This document shows positions 40,277 to 49,860 of a stretch of DNA of 64,000 bases, in pieces. The DNA is from Nonomuraea coxensis DSM 45129 (GTDB taxonomy: Bacteria; Actinomycetota; Actinomycetes; Streptosporangiales; Streptosporangiaceae). The notes beneath the pieces were generated by a model, which was given only the letters and a program-made list of their open reading frames with translations, was not told the DNA's origin and did not search any database. The DNA is taken from NCBI RefSeq assembly GCF_019397265.1, contig NZ_CP068985.1, positions 3,080,501 through 3,144,500 on the forward strand, written 5' to 3'. The translations under genes and the position numbers were made by a program. Numbering within the stretch: the stretch's first letter is position 1; the number at the start of each line of letters is the position of its first letter.

Positions 40277-41014
40277 TCAGGGGGTCAGCACGCGCGGTTC
40301 GATCCGCAACTCCTTGACCCCGCCCGCCCCGTCGTGCTCCAGCTTGTAGGCGTAGCCGCCGGGCGAGACGCTCACCGCCTGGATGAACTCGGCGCCCACG
40401 TAGTGCAGGCCGACGCCCTCGTCGGCGGCGTAGCCGCCGGGCAGTTCGCCGCTCGCCACCGACTGCTGCAGCAGCGGGCGGCGCTGCGGGTCGGAGTCGT
40501 AGTGGACGCCGCAGGAGTAGGGGAGCAGGGCCAGGCCGTCGGCCCACACGCGCAGCTCGGGGCCGAAGGAGTCGGTGTTGCCGCCCACGTGCCAGCACAG
40601 CGCGCCCGCGCTCTGCCCCGACAGCACCACCCCGGCCCGCCACGCCTCGGTCAGCGCCTCGTCCAGGCCGTGCAGCCGCCACAGCGCCATCAGGTTGGCC
40701 ACGCTGCCGCCGCTCACGTAGATCATGTCCTGTTCCAGCAACCAGGCTCTCGGATCGGGCACATTGGGCATCGGGAACACCGTCAGATGGCTCACCTCGA
40801 CGTCCCAGCCGGCGAACGCGCCGTACATCTTCAGGATCCACGCGGAGTCGTCGCCCATCGCGGTCGCCAGCAGGCCCAGCTTGGGGCGGTCCTGGCCGGT
40901 CAGGTCCAGCCCGTAGCGCAGCAGCCCGCTCGCCTCGACGAAGGAGTAGCGCGGGCTCGGGCGGAACGAGCCGCCCCCGATCGCGAGAATGTGCGACTGG
41001 CCTGACCGTGTCAT
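40277..41014 (-). CDS. Peptidase S51 / PepE-like protein
   Basis: Cytoplasmic serine-peptidase-fold protein of 245 residues. The nucleophile elbow [10 protein letters not shown], the strand [16 protein letters not shown] and a late [12 protein letters not shown] match peptidase E and cyanophycinase relatives (type 1 glutamine-amidotransferase-like fold). Peptidase E cleaves Asp-Xaa dipeptides. GGGGAG stands nine bases before the ATG. It lies between lipB and the TIGR01777 gene with short spacers. Confidence 0.86.
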   Translation of the reverse strand: MTRSGQSHILAIGGGSFRPSPRYSFVEASGLLRYGLDLTGQDRPKLGLLATAMGDDSAWILKMYGAFAGWDVEVSHLTVFPMPNVPDPRAWLLEQDMIYVSGGSVANLMALWRLHGLDEALTEAWRAGVVLSGQSAGALCWHVGGNTDSFGPELRVWADGLALLPYSCGVHYDSDPQRRPLLQQSVASGELPGGYAADEGVGLHYVGAEFIQAVSVSPGGYAYKLEHDGAGGVKELRIEPRVLTP

Positions 41015-41051
41015 CTCGGGAACTCCCCACCTGCAGAGAAACGAACGGCCA

Positions 41052-41945
41052 CTAGAGTACGGCGCGCAGCGCCTCGTCGAGTCGGGTATGGGCGAAGCGG
41101 TAGCCGCTGCCCACGAGCCTGCCCGGCACGATCCGGTGGCTCGGCAGCAGCCCCGCGCGGGCGAACTCGCCGAGGCCGAGCGAGAGCGCGACCGCGGGCA
41201 CGGGGATCGGCATCGCGCTCCTGCCGACCGCCTTCGCCAGCGTACGGGTGAACTCGGTGTTGGTGACGGGGGAGGGCGAGGTGAGGTTGACCGGCCCGCG
41301 CACCTCCCGCTGCCGGATCAGGTGGAGCACCGCGCCCACCCAGTCGGCCACGGTGATCCACGACCAGTATTGGCGGCCGGTGCCGAGCGGCGCCCCGAGG
41401 CCCATCCGGAACAGCGGCAGGACGCGGCCGAGCGCCCCGCCCCGCTTGCTCAGCACGAGCCCGCTGCGCAGCAGCACGGTGCGGACGCCGGCCTCCTCGG
41501 CCCGCAGCGCCTCGCCCTCCCACCGCTCGCACAGGTCGGCCAGGAAGCCGGTGCCCTTGCCCGCGCTCTCGTCGATCTCCCGGTCGCCGGTGTCGCCGTA
41601 GAAGTCGACGCCGGAGGCCGACAGCAGCACCTCGGGCGGGCTGGACAGCTCGCGCAGCGCGCCGACCAGCGTGCGGGTGCCGTCGACCCTGCTGGTGACC
41701 AGCTCGCGTTTGTACGCCTCGCTCCAGCGCCGGTCGCCGATGGACGCGCCCGCGAGGTGCACCGCCGCCTCGGCGCCCTCCAGCGCCTCCAGGGAGGAGA
41801 GCCGCTCGCCCGGCCGCCAGGACACCTCTCCCGGGTCGCGGGCCGGCCTGCGCACCAGGCGCACGACCTCGCGCCCCTCCGCGCGCAGCGCCTCGGTCAG
41901 CGCCGTCCCGAGCAGCCCCGACGCCCCCGTCACGATGATCGCCAT
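41052..41945 (-). CDS. TIGR01777 family NAD(P)-dependent epimerase-like protein
   Basis: Extended short-chain dehydrogenase-like protein of 297 residues. The Rossmann start IIVTGASGLLGTAL binds the cofactor; LAGASIGDRRWSEAYKREL and SASGVDFYGDTGDREIDES are the family's own signatures; the usual Tyr-x-x-x-Lys is not present in the classical form. The DUF1731 end (LPSHRIVPGRLVGSGYRF) is complete. It relates to YfcH and SulA-type proteins; substrate unknown. The ATG has TAGTGT six bases upstream. Confidence 0.92.
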   Translation of the reverse strand: MAIIVTGASGLLGTALTEALRAEGREVVRLVRRPARDPGEVSWRPGERLSSLEALEGAEAAVHLAGASIGDRRWSEAYKRELVTSRVDGTRTLVGALRELSSPPEVLLSASGVDFYGDTGDREIDESAGKGTGFLADLCERWEGEALRAEEAGVRTVLLRSGLVLSKRGGALGRVLPLFRMGLGAPLGTGRQYWSWITVADWVGAVLHLIRQREVRGPVNLTSPSPVTNTEFTRTLAKAVGRSAMPIPVPAVALSLGLGEFARAGLLPSHRIVPGRLVGSGYRFAHTRLDEALRAVL

Positions 41946-41951
41946 GACCTC

Positions 41952-41957
41952 ACACTA
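41952..41957 (-). promoter_or_regulatory. -10 element of the TIGR01777 gene
   Basis: TAGTGT six bases before the ATG at 41945; leaderless pattern, although GAGG also lies between. Confidence 0.4.
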
Positions 41958-41993
41958 CGCCCGCGGGCGCCGCTCCCCCGGATAGGACACGGA

Positions 41994-42028
41994 ACGGCCG
42001 GGCGCCCCCGAGGGGAACGCCCGGCCGT
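41994..42028. terminator. Hairpin after sucB
   Basis: Perfect 11-base arms ACGGCCGGGCG / CGCCCGGCCGT with a 13-base loop, 26 bases past the end of sucB. Confidence 0.6.
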
Positions 42029-42053
42029 CGCGCGCGGAGCCTTGGGCGGAGCC

Positions 42054-43496
42054 TTACGCGAGGCCGAGCTGCGCCTCGAAGCGGCCCTCCTCCAGCCGAC
42101 GCTTGATCGTCGTGAGGAAGCGGGCGGCGTCGGCGCCGTCGACCAGGCGGTGGTCGTAGGTCAGCGCGAGGTAGACCATCGAGCGCACCGCGATGACCTC
42201 GCCCTCGGGCGTGTCGAGCACGACGGGACGCTTGACGACCGCGCCCGTGCCGAGCATGCCGACCTGCGGCTGGTTGAGGATCGGGGTGTCGAACAGCGCG
42301 CCGCGGCTGCCGGTGTTGGTCAGCGTGAACGTGCCGCCGGTGAGCTCGTCGGGCGTCACCTGGTTGTTGCGGGTGCGCTCGGCGAGGTCGGTGATCTTAC
42401 GGGCCAGACCGGCGAGGTTGAGGTCGCCGGCGCTCTTGACGACCGCCGCGAGCAGGCCACGGTCGGTGTCGACCGCCATGCCGAGGTTCTCGACGTCGAA
42501 GTAGGTGACCTCGTTGGTCTCGTTGTTGATCGTGGCGTTGAGCTTGGGGTGCTGCTTGAGCGCCTCGACCGTGGCCATCGCGAAGAACGGGGTGAAGGTC
42601 AGCTTCACGCCCTCGCGGCGGAAGAAGTCGTCCTTCGCCCGCGCCCGGAGCTGCGAGATCTTGGTGACGTCGACCTCGACGACCGAGGTGAGCTGCGCGG
42701 CGGTCTGCAGCGACTCGACCATGCGCTTGGCGATGGTCTGACGCAGCCGCGTCATCTTCTCGGTGCGGCCGCGCAGCGTGGTGTCGACCTCGACCGGCTC
42801 GGGCGCCGCGGCGACCGGCGCCTGCGCGGCCGGGGCCTGGGCGGCGGGAGCGGCCGGAGCGGCGGCGGGAGCCGGGGCGGCCTTCTCGCGCTGCGCCTTG
42901 GCGGCCTCCAGCACGTCCTGCTTGCGGATGCGGCCGCCCACGCCGGTGCCGCTGATCGCGTCGAGGTCGACGCCGTGCTCGTTGGCGAGCTTGCGCACCA
43001 GCGGCGTGACGTAGGGGCTCTCGCCGGACGACGGGATCGGCGCAGGCTCGGCGGCCGGCTGGGCCGGAGCCGGGGCGGGCGCCTGGGCCTGCGGGGCGGG
43101 CTGCGGGGCCGGAGCGGGCGGCGGCGTCGCCTGCGCGGGCGCCGGCTGCGGGATGGAGCTGGCCTGCGGAGCCGGGGCCGGCTCGGGCTCGGGCTCCGGC
43201 TCGGGCTGGGCCTGCGGCGCCGGGGCCTCGGCGGCCGGGGCGGCCGCGCCCTCCTGGGCGTTCTCGTCGATGACGGCCAGCTCCGCGCCGACCTCGACCG
43301 TCTCGTCCTCGGCGACGACGATCTTCGTGAGGACGCCCGCGGACGGCGACGGGATCTCGGTGTCGACCTTGTCGGTGGACACCTCGAGGAGCGGCTCGTC
43401 GGCCTCGACGCGCTCGCCCTCCTTCTTCAGCCAACGGGTTACGGTGCCCTCGGTCACGCTCTCGCCGAGCTGGGGCATCTGTACGGAGACCGGCAT
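42054..43496 (-). CDS. sucB: 2-oxoacid dehydrogenase E2 (dihydrolipoamide succinyltransferase type)
   Basis: Core acyltransferase of the 2-oxoglutarate or a related dehydrogenase complex, 480 residues. One lipoyl domain (1-77) has the lipoylated K43 in [12 protein letters not shown] long Ala/Pro/Glu linker (80-160) precedes the E1/E3-binding domain ([20 protein letters not shown]), a second Ala/Pro linker, and the catalytic domain with [14 protein letters not shown] and the active His in [10 protein letters not shown]. Many actinomycete SucB proteins carry two lipoyl domains; this one has one. It is followed upstream by lpdA on the same strand, 38 bases away, so E2 and E3 are probably co-transcribed. 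Confidence 0.94.
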   Translation of the reverse strand: MPVSVQMPQLGESVTEGTVTRWLKKEGERVEADEPLLEVSTDKVDTEIPSPSAGVLTKIVVAEDETVEVGAELAVIDENAQEGAAAPAAEAPAPQAQPEPEPEPEPAPAPQASSIPQPAPAQATPPPAPAPQPAPQAQAPAPAPAQPAAEPAPIPSSGESPYVTPLVRKLANEHGVDLDAISGTGVGGRIRKQDVLEAAKAQREKAAPAPAAAPAAPAAQAPAAQAPVAAAPEPVEVDTTLRGRTEKMTRLRQTIAKRMVESLQTAAQLTSVVEVDVTKISQLRARAKDDFFRREGVKLTFTPFFAMATVEALKQHPKLNATINNETNEVTYFDVENLGMAVDTDRGLLAAVVKSAGDLNLAGLARKITDLAERTRNNQVTPDELTGGTFTLTNTGSRGALFDTPILNQPQVGMLGTGAVVKRPVVLDTPEGEVIAVRSMVYLALTYDHRLVDGADAARFLTTIKRRLEEGRFEAQLGLA

Positions 43497-43534
43497 CGTT
43501 ATTCTTCTCTCGCGTTCTGATCTCGAGGGCTGGA

Positions 43535-44899
43535 CTAGTTGTGTACGTGCAACGGCTTGCCGGCCAGGGCCAGCATCGCCTCACCCATCGCCTCGGACTG
43601 GGTCGGGTGTGCGTGGATGAGCTGGGCGACCTCTGAGGGCAGCGCCTCCCAGTTGTAGATCAGCTGGCCCTCCGTGACGAGCTCGCCGATGCGCCGGCCC
43701 ACCATGTGGACACCGACGACCGGGCCGTCCTTCTGGGCGATGACCTTCACCGCGCCGGAGGTGCCGAGGATCTGGCTCTTGGGGTTGCCCGCGAGGTCGT
43801 AGACCTGCTCGACGATCTCGATGCCGCGCTCGGCGGCCTGCGCCGAGGTGATGCCGACCGAGGCCACCTCGGGGTCGGAGTAGGTGATGCGCGGCACGCC
43901 GTCGTAGTTGATGGGCGGCGGGTTGAGGCCGGCGATGTGCTCGGCCACCATGATGCCCTCCGCGAAGCCGGCGTGGGCGAGCTGCGGCGTCGGGATCAGG
44001 TCACCGATGGCGTAGACGCCGGCCACCGAGGTGCGACAGTGCTCGTCGACGACGACCGCGCCGCGCTCGAGGGCTATGCCCTGCTCCTCGAAGCCCATGC
44101 CGGCCGAGACCGGGCCGCGCCCGACGGCGACGAGCAGCAGCTCGGCGTCGAGCGTCTTGCCGTTGGCCAGGGTGACCACGACGCCCGTCTCGGTGGTCTT
44201 GACGCCGTCGAAGAAGACGCCCAGCTCGTATTTGATGCCGCGGCGGCGGAAGGCCCGCTCCAGCAGCTTGGAGCTCGACTCCTCCTCGGCGGGCAGCAGG
44301 TGCGGCAGCGCCTCGACGATCGTCACCTCGGCGCCGAACGAGCGGTAGACGCTGGCCAGCTCGACGCCGATCACGCCACCGCCGAGGACGATCACGGAGC
44401 TCGGCACGTGGTCCATCCGCAGCGTGTGCTCGCTGGTGATGACGCGCTCGCCGTCGATCTCCAGGCCGGGCAGGGAGCGCGGGGCCGAGCCGGTGGCGAG
44501 GACGAGGTTGCGGCCCTCGTAGACCTCCTCGCCCACCTGGACCCGGTTGGCGCCGGCCAGCCGGCCCTCGCCCTCGACGATCGTCACGCCCGCGCCCTTG
44601 AGCAGGCCCTGCACGCCCTTCCAGGCCCGCGTGACGATCTTGTCCTTGAAGGCGTGCACGCCCTGGACGTCGATGCCCTCGAAGCGGGCCCTGACGCCGT
44701 AGGACGCGCTCTCGCGGGTCTCGTCGGCGACCTCGGCCGAGTGCAGCAGCGCCTTCGTGGGGATGCATCCCCGGTGGAGGCAGGTGCCGCCGATCTTGTC
44801 CTTCTCGATCAGGGCGACCGACTTGCCCAGCTCGGCGGCCCTGAGCGCGCAGGCGTAACCGCCACTGCCGCCACCTAGGACGACGATGTCGTAGGCCAC
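43535..44899 (-). CDS. lpdA: Dihydrolipoyl dehydrogenase (E3)
   Basis: FAD enzyme that re-oxidises dihydrolipoyl groups with NAD+, 454 residues. FAD binding [16 protein letters not shown], redox disulfide [18 protein letters not shown]-binding [17 protein letters not shown], the second FAD site [15 protein letters not shown] and the catalytic His-Glu pair in [10 protein letters not shown] are all present. GTG start with AAGGAG at seven bases. It is upstream of sucB in the same direction and shares its function in the 2-oxoacid dehydrogenase complexes. Confidence 0.97.
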   Translation of the reverse strand: MAYDIVVLGGGSGGYACALRAAELGKSVALIEKDKIGGTCLHRGCIPTKALLHSAEVADETRESASYGVRARFEGIDVQGVHAFKDKIVTRAWKGVQGLLKGAGVTIVEGEGRLAGANRVQVGEEVYEGRNLVLATGSAPRSLPGLEIDGERVITSEHTLRMDHVPSSVIVLGGGVIGVELASVYRSFGAEVTIVEALPHLLPAEEESSSKLLERAFRRRGIKYELGVFFDGVKTTETGVVVTLANGKTLDAELLLVAVGRGPVSAGMGFEEQGIALERGAVVVDEHCRTSVAGVYAIGDLIPTPQLAHAGFAEGIMVAEHIAGLNPPPINYDGVPRITYSDPEVASVGITSAQAAERGIEIVEQVYDLAGNPKSQILGTSGAVKVIAQKDGPVVGVHMVGRRIGELVTEGQLIYNWEALPSEVAQLIHAHPTQSEAMGEAMLALAGKPLHVHN

Positions 44900-44950
44900 A
44901 GGAAGGCTCCTTGGTCGGGGTGTTCGTGATGGCTCATCTTTTCATCTGTT

Positions 44951-46420
44951 TCAGATGCTCGCGTGCCGCTCGGCGAGTCCGATCAGGGTGCGGGTGACCG
45001 CGCCGGTGCCGCCCTTGGGGATGTATCCGTACGGCTCGCCCTTGTTGAACGCGGGCCCGGCCATGTCGATGTGGGCCCAGCGGACGCCGTCCGGCACGAA
45101 CTCCTTGAGGAAGATGCCGGCGGTCAGCATGCCGCCGAAACGCTCGGGGTGGAGGTTGGCGATGTCGGCGATCGGGGAGTCGAGGCCCTTGCGCAGCTCC
45201 TCGGGCAGCGGCATGCCCCAGGCGTTCTCGCCGGCGGCGCCCGCGGCCTCGACGACCAGCTCCCTGACGGCGTCGTCGTTGGACATGACGCCGGCCGTGC
45301 GCCAGCCGAGCGCGACGATCTGCGCGCCGGTGAGGGTGGCGACGTCGACGATCAGGTCGGGGTCGTCCTCGGCGGCGCGGGCGATGCCGTCCATCAGCAC
45401 CAGGCGGCCCTCGGCGTCGGTGTCGAGCACCTCGACGGTCTTGCCGCTGTAGCTGTGGATGACGTCGGAGGGGCGCTGCGCGGTGCCGCTCGGGAGGTTC
45501 TCGGCCAGGCAGAGGTAGCCGACGGCGTTGACCGGCAGGCCGAGGCGGGCGATGCCGACCAGCGCGCCGAACACCGCGCCCGCGCCGCCCATGTCGGACT
45601 TCATCCAGTCCATGGCCGCGGACGGCTTGAGCGACAGGCCGCCCGAGTCGAAGGTGATGCCCTTGCCGACGTACGTGAGGGTCTTGGTGGCCTCGGGGTG
45701 CGTGTAGGACAGGCGGACCAGGCGCGGCGGGTTGACCGAGCCCTGGCCGACGCCGATGAGGCCGCCGTAGCCGCCGTCGCGCAGCTGCTTGTCGTCGAGC
45801 ACCTCGACGCTCAGCCCGGCCTCGCCGCCCACCTGCTCGGCGATCTCGGCGAACTTGGCCGGCCAGAGGTCGGAGGGCGGCGTGTTGACCAGGTCGCGGA
45901 CGAGCGTGACGGAGGCGGCGAGCACCTGGGCGCGCTCGACCGCGGACCCGGGCTGCCCGGAGAGCACGGTCAGCTCCGCCACCGGCTCCTTCTGGTCGCC
46001 GGTGGTGCGGTAGCGGCCGAAGGAGTAGGCGCCGAGCAGGCCGCCGAGCGCGACGGCCTCGGCCTCCTCGGGCGTGGCCGCGGGCAGGGCGAGCGCGGCG
46101 CGGGCGGTGCCGGCCAGCGAGCGGACGGCGGCACCCGCGGCCCTGCGCAGGGCCTCGGCGTCGTAGGAGTCGCCGAGGCCGACCGCGACCAGCAGCGGGG
46201 CGGTGACCGCTCCGAAGGTGGGCAGCTTGGCCAGCTCGCCGCTCTTGCCGGTGAAGGCGACCGCGCCGAGCGAGGCGGCCAGCTTGCCGCCGAAGGCCGC
46301 GTCGAGGGATTCGGCGCCCGCGGCGGGGGTCGGTCCGTCCTGGCCCGTCGTGAAGCCGACGATCAACGCGTCGGTGTCGAGAGAGACGGGATCTGCTGAG
46401 TTCAGCCGCACAGTGGTCAC
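44951..46420 (-). CDS. pepA: Leucyl aminopeptidase (M17)
   Basis: Hexameric two-metal aminopeptidase that trims amino-terminal residues from peptides, 489 residues. The carboxy domain has the metal-binding VGKGITFDSGGLSLKP, MKSDMGGAG and DTDAEGRLVLMD (the family's N-T-D-A-E-G-R-L with Asp for Asn), and an amino-terminal macro-like domain. GTG 46420 is chosen since a full promoter, TTGTGA-N18-TAGCAT, ends eight bases upstream, so the message is leaderless. It is divergent from a GntR gene. Confidence 0.95.
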   Translation of the reverse strand: MTTVRLNSADPVSLDTDALIVGFTTGQDGPTPAAGAESLDAAFGGKLAASLGAVAFTGKSGELAKLPTFGAVTAPLLVAVGLGDSYDAEALRRAAGAAVRSLAGTARAALALPAATPEEAEAVALGGLLGAYSFGRYRTTGDQKEPVAELTVLSGQPGSAVERAQVLAASVTLVRDLVNTPPSDLWPAKFAEIAEQVGGEAGLSVEVLDDKQLRDGGYGGLIGVGQGSVNPPRLVRLSYTHPEATKTLTYVGKGITFDSGGLSLKPSAAMDWMKSDMGGAGAVFGALVGIARLGLPVNAVGYLCLAENLPSGTAQRPSDVIHSYSGKTVEVLDTDAEGRLVLMDGIARAAEDDPDLIVDVATLTGAQIVALGWRTAGVMSNDDAVRELVVEAAGAAGENAWGMPLPEELRKGLDSPIADIANLHPERFGGMLTAGIFLKEFVPDGVRWAHIDMAGPAFNKGEPYGYIPKGGTGAVTRTLIGLAERHASI

Positions 46421-46428
46421 GTAAACCG

Positions 46429-46458
46429 ATGCTATCCACGTCTTCTGGCTACTCACAA
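46429..46458 (-). promoter_or_regulatory. pepA promoter (-35 and -10)
   Basis: TTGTGA at 46458-46453 and TAGCAT at 46434-46429, 18-base spacer, with the GTG of pepA eight bases past the -10. This is the clearest housekeeping-sigma promoter in the window. Confidence 0.6.
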
Positions 46459-46509
46459 ACAGGGGTTCATCCTACAAATCAGTGGCGGCTGTCGTTTTCT
46501 GAGACATGG

Positions 46510-46526
46510 TGCTAGTGTCATTAGCA
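46510..46526. promoter_or_regulatory. Candidate GntR operator
   Basis: TGCTA-GTGTCAT-TAGCA inverted repeat ending two bases before the GntR ATG; its left arm overlaps TAGTGT, a possible -10. Fits autorepression by a YtrA-type regulator. Confidence 0.45.
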
Positions 46527-46528
46527 TC

Positions 46529-46888
46529 ATGTTGCTGACGCTCGACCTCAATGACGCCCGGCCCCTGCACGAGCAGGTCGCCGGCGCCATCCGCCGCGCC
46601 ATCGGGGACGGCTCCTGCCTCCCGGGAGACCGCCTGCCTCCCGCCAGGGACCTCGCCCAGGCGCTCGGCATCAACCCCAACACCGTGCTGCGCGCGCTGC
46701 GCGACCTGCGCGACGAGGGCCTGCTGGAGTTCCGGCGCGGCCGGGGCGTCAGCGTCGCGGGACCTGCCTCCGAGCAGGTCGCGGGCCGCGCGCTGCTCGT
46801 CCAGCGCGCCCGCGAGCTGCTGGAGGAGGCCCGGAGATACGGCTACGGCCGTGACGACCTCATCACGATCCTGGAGGAGCTCCCATGA
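46529..46888 (+). CDS. GntR family regulator, YtrA subfamily
   Basis: Short regulator of 119 residues with the GntR winged HTH (RPLHEQVAGAIRRAIGDGSC, then DLAQALGINPNTVLRALRDL) and only about 40 further residues, the YtrA pattern without a large ligand domain. Members usually lead operons for ABC transporters or membrane proteins and repress them. Here it overlaps the DUF1648 gene by four bases (ATGA), heading a three-gene operon with a CPBP protease. Confidence 0.9.
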   Translation: MLLTLDLNDARPLHEQVAGAIRRAIGDGSCLPGDRLPPARDLAQALGINPNTVLRALRDLRDEGLLEFRRGRGVSVAGPASEQVAGRALLVQRARELLEEARRYGYGRDDLITILEELP

Positions 46889-47856
46889 ACCCCCGAGTGA
46901 CGGCGACGGCCTGGGGCCTGCTCGTGACCGCCGCGCAGATCGGGCTGCCCCTCGCGCTGCGCGACCGGCTGCCCGACCCCCTGGCCACGCACTGGGGCCC
47001 CGGCGACCGCCCCGACGGCTCCCAGTCGTTCACCGCCTACGTGCTCACCGTGACGCTGTTCTGGGTGGTGCCCTGGATCGTGGCGCTGGTCACGGCCGCC
47101 GGAGGGCGAACGCTGGCCCGCAGGCAGGGCCGCATGGTCTGGTGGGGCGCGCTGTTCGGGCTGGGCGTGCTCGCCGCCGGCATCAACGTCTCCACCGTCA
47201 CGGCCAACCTCGACGTCACCGACTGGACGACGGCCGCGCTCGGGTTCGTGCACCCGCTCCTGGTCATCGCCGCGGCGCTCGCCGCCGCCCTGCTCGCCGG
47301 CTACCTGGGCAGGGGAGAGCCGGACGACGCCGGCGACGAGCGCCGGGAGCCGCCGCGCCTGCGCCTGCGTCCCGGCCAGCGGGCCGTCTGGGTCGGCCAC
47401 GTCTCCAACCCCTGGCTGACCATGATCACCGTGGCCGCCGCCGCCGCGCTCCTCGTGCTCGGCGTCCTTCACCTGCTCGGCGTGACCGACGGGAGCGTGG
47501 CAGGCCCGATCCTGCCCGGCCTGCTCATCGTCCTGGTGGTCGGGCTGCTGACCACCCAGGCGTCGGTGCGCGTCGGCGGCGACCGGGTCGTCATCGGCAT
47601 CGGGGTGCTGAGGGTGCCGGCCCGCCGGATCCCGCTGTCGAAGATCGAGTCGGCCTGGTCGGAGGAGCGCTACCCCAGCCAGGTCGGCGGATGGGGTTTC
47701 CGCGGGCTGCCCGGCGGGGCCACCATCATGTTGCGCGGCGGCGAGTGCCTGGTCATCGGCTACCGGTCGGGAGGCCGGCTGGCCGTCAGCGTCGACGACG
47801 CGGCGCGCGGCGCCTCCCTCATCAACGCCCTCATCGCGGAGCGGGTCGACTCATGA
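46885..47856 (+). CDS. DUF1648 membrane protein
   Basis: Membrane protein of 323 residues with about six helices. The first 60 residues are a DUF1648 domain (LPLALRDRLPDPLATHWGPG, then GSQSF), a motif also found in regulators of the SdpI immunity family. The carboxy domain (VRVGGDRVVIGIGVLRVPAR to SIINALIAERVDS-like end) is a PH-like soluble fold. It overlaps both neighbours by four bases, so the three genes form one translational unit under the GntR regulator. Possible role in envelope stress or bacteriocin-type immunity; unproven. Confidence 0.82.
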   Translation: MNPRVTATAWGLLVTAAQIGLPLALRDRLPDPLATHWGPGDRPDGSQSFTAYVLTVTLFWVVPWIVALVTAAGGRTLARRQGRMVWWGALFGLGVLAAGINVSTVTANLDVTDWTTAALGFVHPLLVIAAALAAALLAGYLGRGEPDDAGDERREPPRLRLRPGQRAVWVGHVSNPWLTMITVAAAAALLVLGVLHLLGVTDGSVAGPILPGLLIVLVVGLLTTQASVRVGGDRVVIGIGVLRVPARRIPLSKIESAWSEERYPSQVGGWGFRGLPGGATIMLRGGECLVIGYRSGGRLAVSVDDAARGASLINALIAERVDS

Positions 47857-48776
47857 AAAAACCACTCGTCGTCTTCCTCGTCCTCGCCTTCGGGCTGTCC
47901 TGGGCGGTCGCGCTGCCCCTCTGGTTCGGCGGCGGGCTCGGCTCGCCGCTGACCACCGGGATGGCCACGCTGATGATGTTCACGCCCACCGCAGGCGTGC
48001 TGGGGGCGTGGGCGCTCACGCGCGCGCCGTTCCGGCAGTGGGCCAGGGAGACCGGGCTCACCCTCGGCGAGCGCAAGGGCCGCACCGGCCGGTACGTCCT
48101 CGGCACCTGGATCGGGGTGCCCCTGCTGATCCTCGCGGCGCTGGTGCTCAGCGTCGCGGCCGGGCTCATGACCCTCGACCTCGACGGGCTGGGCCTGCTG
48201 CGCGAGGCGTACGAGTCGCGCGGCGCGCCCGTGCCCGGCGACCTCGGGCAGGTGCTCACGCTGCAGTTCGTGCTCGGCGCGGTGGCCGGCCCCCTGCTCA
48301 ACGCCATCCCCGCGCTCGGCGAGGAGTGGGGCTGGCGCGGCTGGCTGCTGCCCCGGCTCGTCGCCGCCAAGGGGGTCCTGCCCGGGCTCCTGCTGTCGGG
48401 CGTGATCTGGGGGCTCTGGCACGCGCCGCTCACCCTGCTCGGCTACAACTACCCGCGGCTCGGGTCCTGGGCGGCGCTGTACTTCGTCGGGTTCTGCGTG
48501 CTGGCCGGAGTGCTGTTCGGCTGGTTGCGGCTGCGCACCGGGAGCGTGTGGCCCGCCGTGGTCGCCCATGGGTCGCTGAACGCCGTCGCCCCCGGCGTCC
48601 TGCTGCTCGGCGACCCCGCCTCGCCGCCGAACGAGGTGCTGGTCGGGATCACCGGGCTGGTGGGATGGGTGCTGCTCGCGGTGGTCGGCGCCCTGCTGCT
48701 CCGCTTCGCCCCGGCCCGCCCGCCCGCCCCGCCCGCGCCACGCGAACCCGCCCCCACGACCGAGCCCGCCGTCTGA
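47853..48776 (+). CDS. CPBP family intramembrane glutamic endopeptidase
   Basis: Multi-pass membrane protease of 307 residues (Abi/CAAX-prenyl-protease-like). Catalytic motifs are EE-x3-R in GEEWGWRGWLLPRL, the second motif GLWHAPLTLLGYN and the third VAHGSLNAV. Bacterial members act in bacteriocin self-immunity, signal-peptide processing or unknown roles. Start ATG overlaps the DUF1648 stop (ATGA). The tail is Pro/Ala-rich. Third gene of the GntR operon. Short direct GAGCCCTGCCC repeats follow the stop codon. Confidence 0.9.
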   Translation: MKKPLVVFLVLAFGLSWAVALPLWFGGGLGSPLTTGMATLMMFTPTAGVLGAWALTRAPFRQWARETGLTLGERKGRTGRYVLGTWIGVPLLILAALVLSVAAGLMTLDLDGLGLLREAYESRGAPVPGDLGQVLTLQFVLGAVAGPLLNAIPALGEEWGWRGWLLPRLVAAKGVLPGLLLSGVIWGLWHAPLTLLGYNYPRLGSWAALYFVGFCVLAGVLFGWLRLRTGSVWPAVVAHGSLNAVAPGVLLLGDPASPPNEVLVGITGLVGWVLLAVVGALLLRFAPARPPAPPAPREPAPTTEPAV

Positions 48777-48846
48777 GCCCTGCCCGAGCCCTGCCCGAGC
48801 CCTCTGTCCAGGGCCGCGGCCTCGGCGCGCCGTGCGAGCCGGCTGC

Positions 48847-49827
48847 TCAGCCCGCGACGGCGTACGCCACCAGCGTCGCCGCCGTGGCGGTCTCGACCAG
48901 TGCGCCCAGGACGTCGCCGGTGATCCCGCCGAGGCGGCGGCGGGCCTGCCGGAGCAGCGCCAGGGCGGCCAGCAGACCGGCGAGCAGGGCGATCGGCAGG
49001 GCGAGGAACGCCGGCATGCCCAGCCCGTATCCCACGGTCGCCTCGGCGAGGACGATCCCGTCGGACGACATCGCCCCGTGCTGCCACCAGAGATCCCACC
49101 TGGAGCCGTTCCCTGTCCCCATGACGCTCTCGGCGTAGTCGTGGAGCCTCGTGTAGGCCAGGCCGGGCTCGGGTGCCCGCTCGTCGGCGCCGGTCAGCCA
49201 CTCGGCGGCGGCCGACGCCCACGTCCGTGGCGCCCCGTCCCACGTGCCGGCGTCGATGCTCAGCCCGAGGCCGGCGCAGGCGAGCAGGGCGGCCAGGGTG
49301 ACGAGCCAGGGGGCGGCCGGGCGTACCGACCCGGCGACCGCCGCCCCCAGCCCCTCGGGCCGGGCGGCGGGCACGCCCGGACGGCAGGCCCAGGTCAGCG
49401 TCAGCCGCCCCGCCACGCAGGCGGTCACCAGCGCCGCGTACCCGGTGCCCGCGAGCGCCGCCACGTCCACGAGCAGCACGAGCAGCAGCGTCATCACACC
49501 GAACGGCCCGATGTCCGACTTTTTCATGATCCCGAGTGCCTCGTCGGCGGGCTTGCCGCTGCCCAGGCCGTCGGCCAGGTCGGCCAGCCCGTCCAGGTGC
49601 AGGCCACGGGTCAGCAGCGCGAGCAGGCCCACCGCCAGGCCCGCGCCGAGCAGCGGGGGAACGGGCAGGAACAGCGGCAGCCCGGCGACCGCGCCGAGCA
49701 CCAGCCCGACGACCGGCGCCAGCGTCATCGCCTGCCCCGCGACCTGCCGGTCGACCCGCTCGACACGCACGGGGAAGACGCTGAGCGTGCCGGCCGCGAA
49801 CCGCAGTCCGTCCGTGAGGCGCCGCAT
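48847..49827 (-). CDS. cobS: Adenosylcobinamide-GDP ribazoletransferase with a large insert
   Basis: Membrane enzyme that joins alpha-ribazole to adenosylcobinamide-GDP, the last assembly step of cobalamin. CobS motifs are clear: RFAAGTLSVFPV, TRGLHLDGLADLADGLGSG and IMKKSDIGPFGVM. At 326 residues it is about 75 longer than the family; the excess is a soluble Trp/Asp-rich insert near 190-265 (IDAGTWDGAPRTWASAAAEW onward) between late helices. ATG with TAGGAT eight bases upstream. It faces away from an ABC ATPase and shares the neighbourhood with cobU. Confidence 0.9.
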   Translation of the reverse strand: MRRLTDGLRFAAGTLSVFPVRVERVDRQVAGQAMTLAPVVGLVLGAVAGLPLFLPVPPLLGAGLAVGLLALLTRGLHLDGLADLADGLGSGKPADEALGIMKKSDIGPFGVMTLLLVLLVDVAALAGTGYAALVTACVAGRLTLTWACRPGVPAARPEGLGAAVAGSVRPAAPWLVTLAALLACAGLGLSIDAGTWDGAPRTWASAAAEWLTGADERAPEPGLAYTRLHDYAESVMGTGNGSRWDLWWQHGAMSSDGIVLAEATVGYGLGMPAFLALPIALLAGLLAALALLRQARRRLGGITGDVLGALVETATAATLVAYAVAG

Positions 49828-49835
49828 AACGGACG

Positions 49836-49841
49836 ATCCTA
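49836..49841 (-). promoter_or_regulatory. -10 element of cobS
   Basis: TAGGAT eight bases before the ATG at 49827; leaderless pattern. It lies back to back with the ABC gene's TAGGGT, seven bases apart. Confidence 0.4.
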
Positions 49842-49848
49842 GGGCCAC

Positions 49849-49854
49849 TAGGGT
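49849..49854 (+). promoter_or_regulatory. -10 element of the ABC ATPase gene
   Basis: TAGGGT six bases before the ATG at 49861; leaderless pattern. Confidence 0.4.
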
Positions 49855-49860
49855 GGCGGG

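Noticed and set aside
42760-43210. Repetitive DNA in sucB taken as a possible repeat element
   Set aside because: It encodes the Ala/Pro-rich linkers normal for E2 proteins.
48774-48801. Direct GAGCCCTGCCC repeats after the CPBP gene as a mobile-element footprint
   Set aside because: Only two to three short copies, no inverted ends or target duplication; likely replication slippage.
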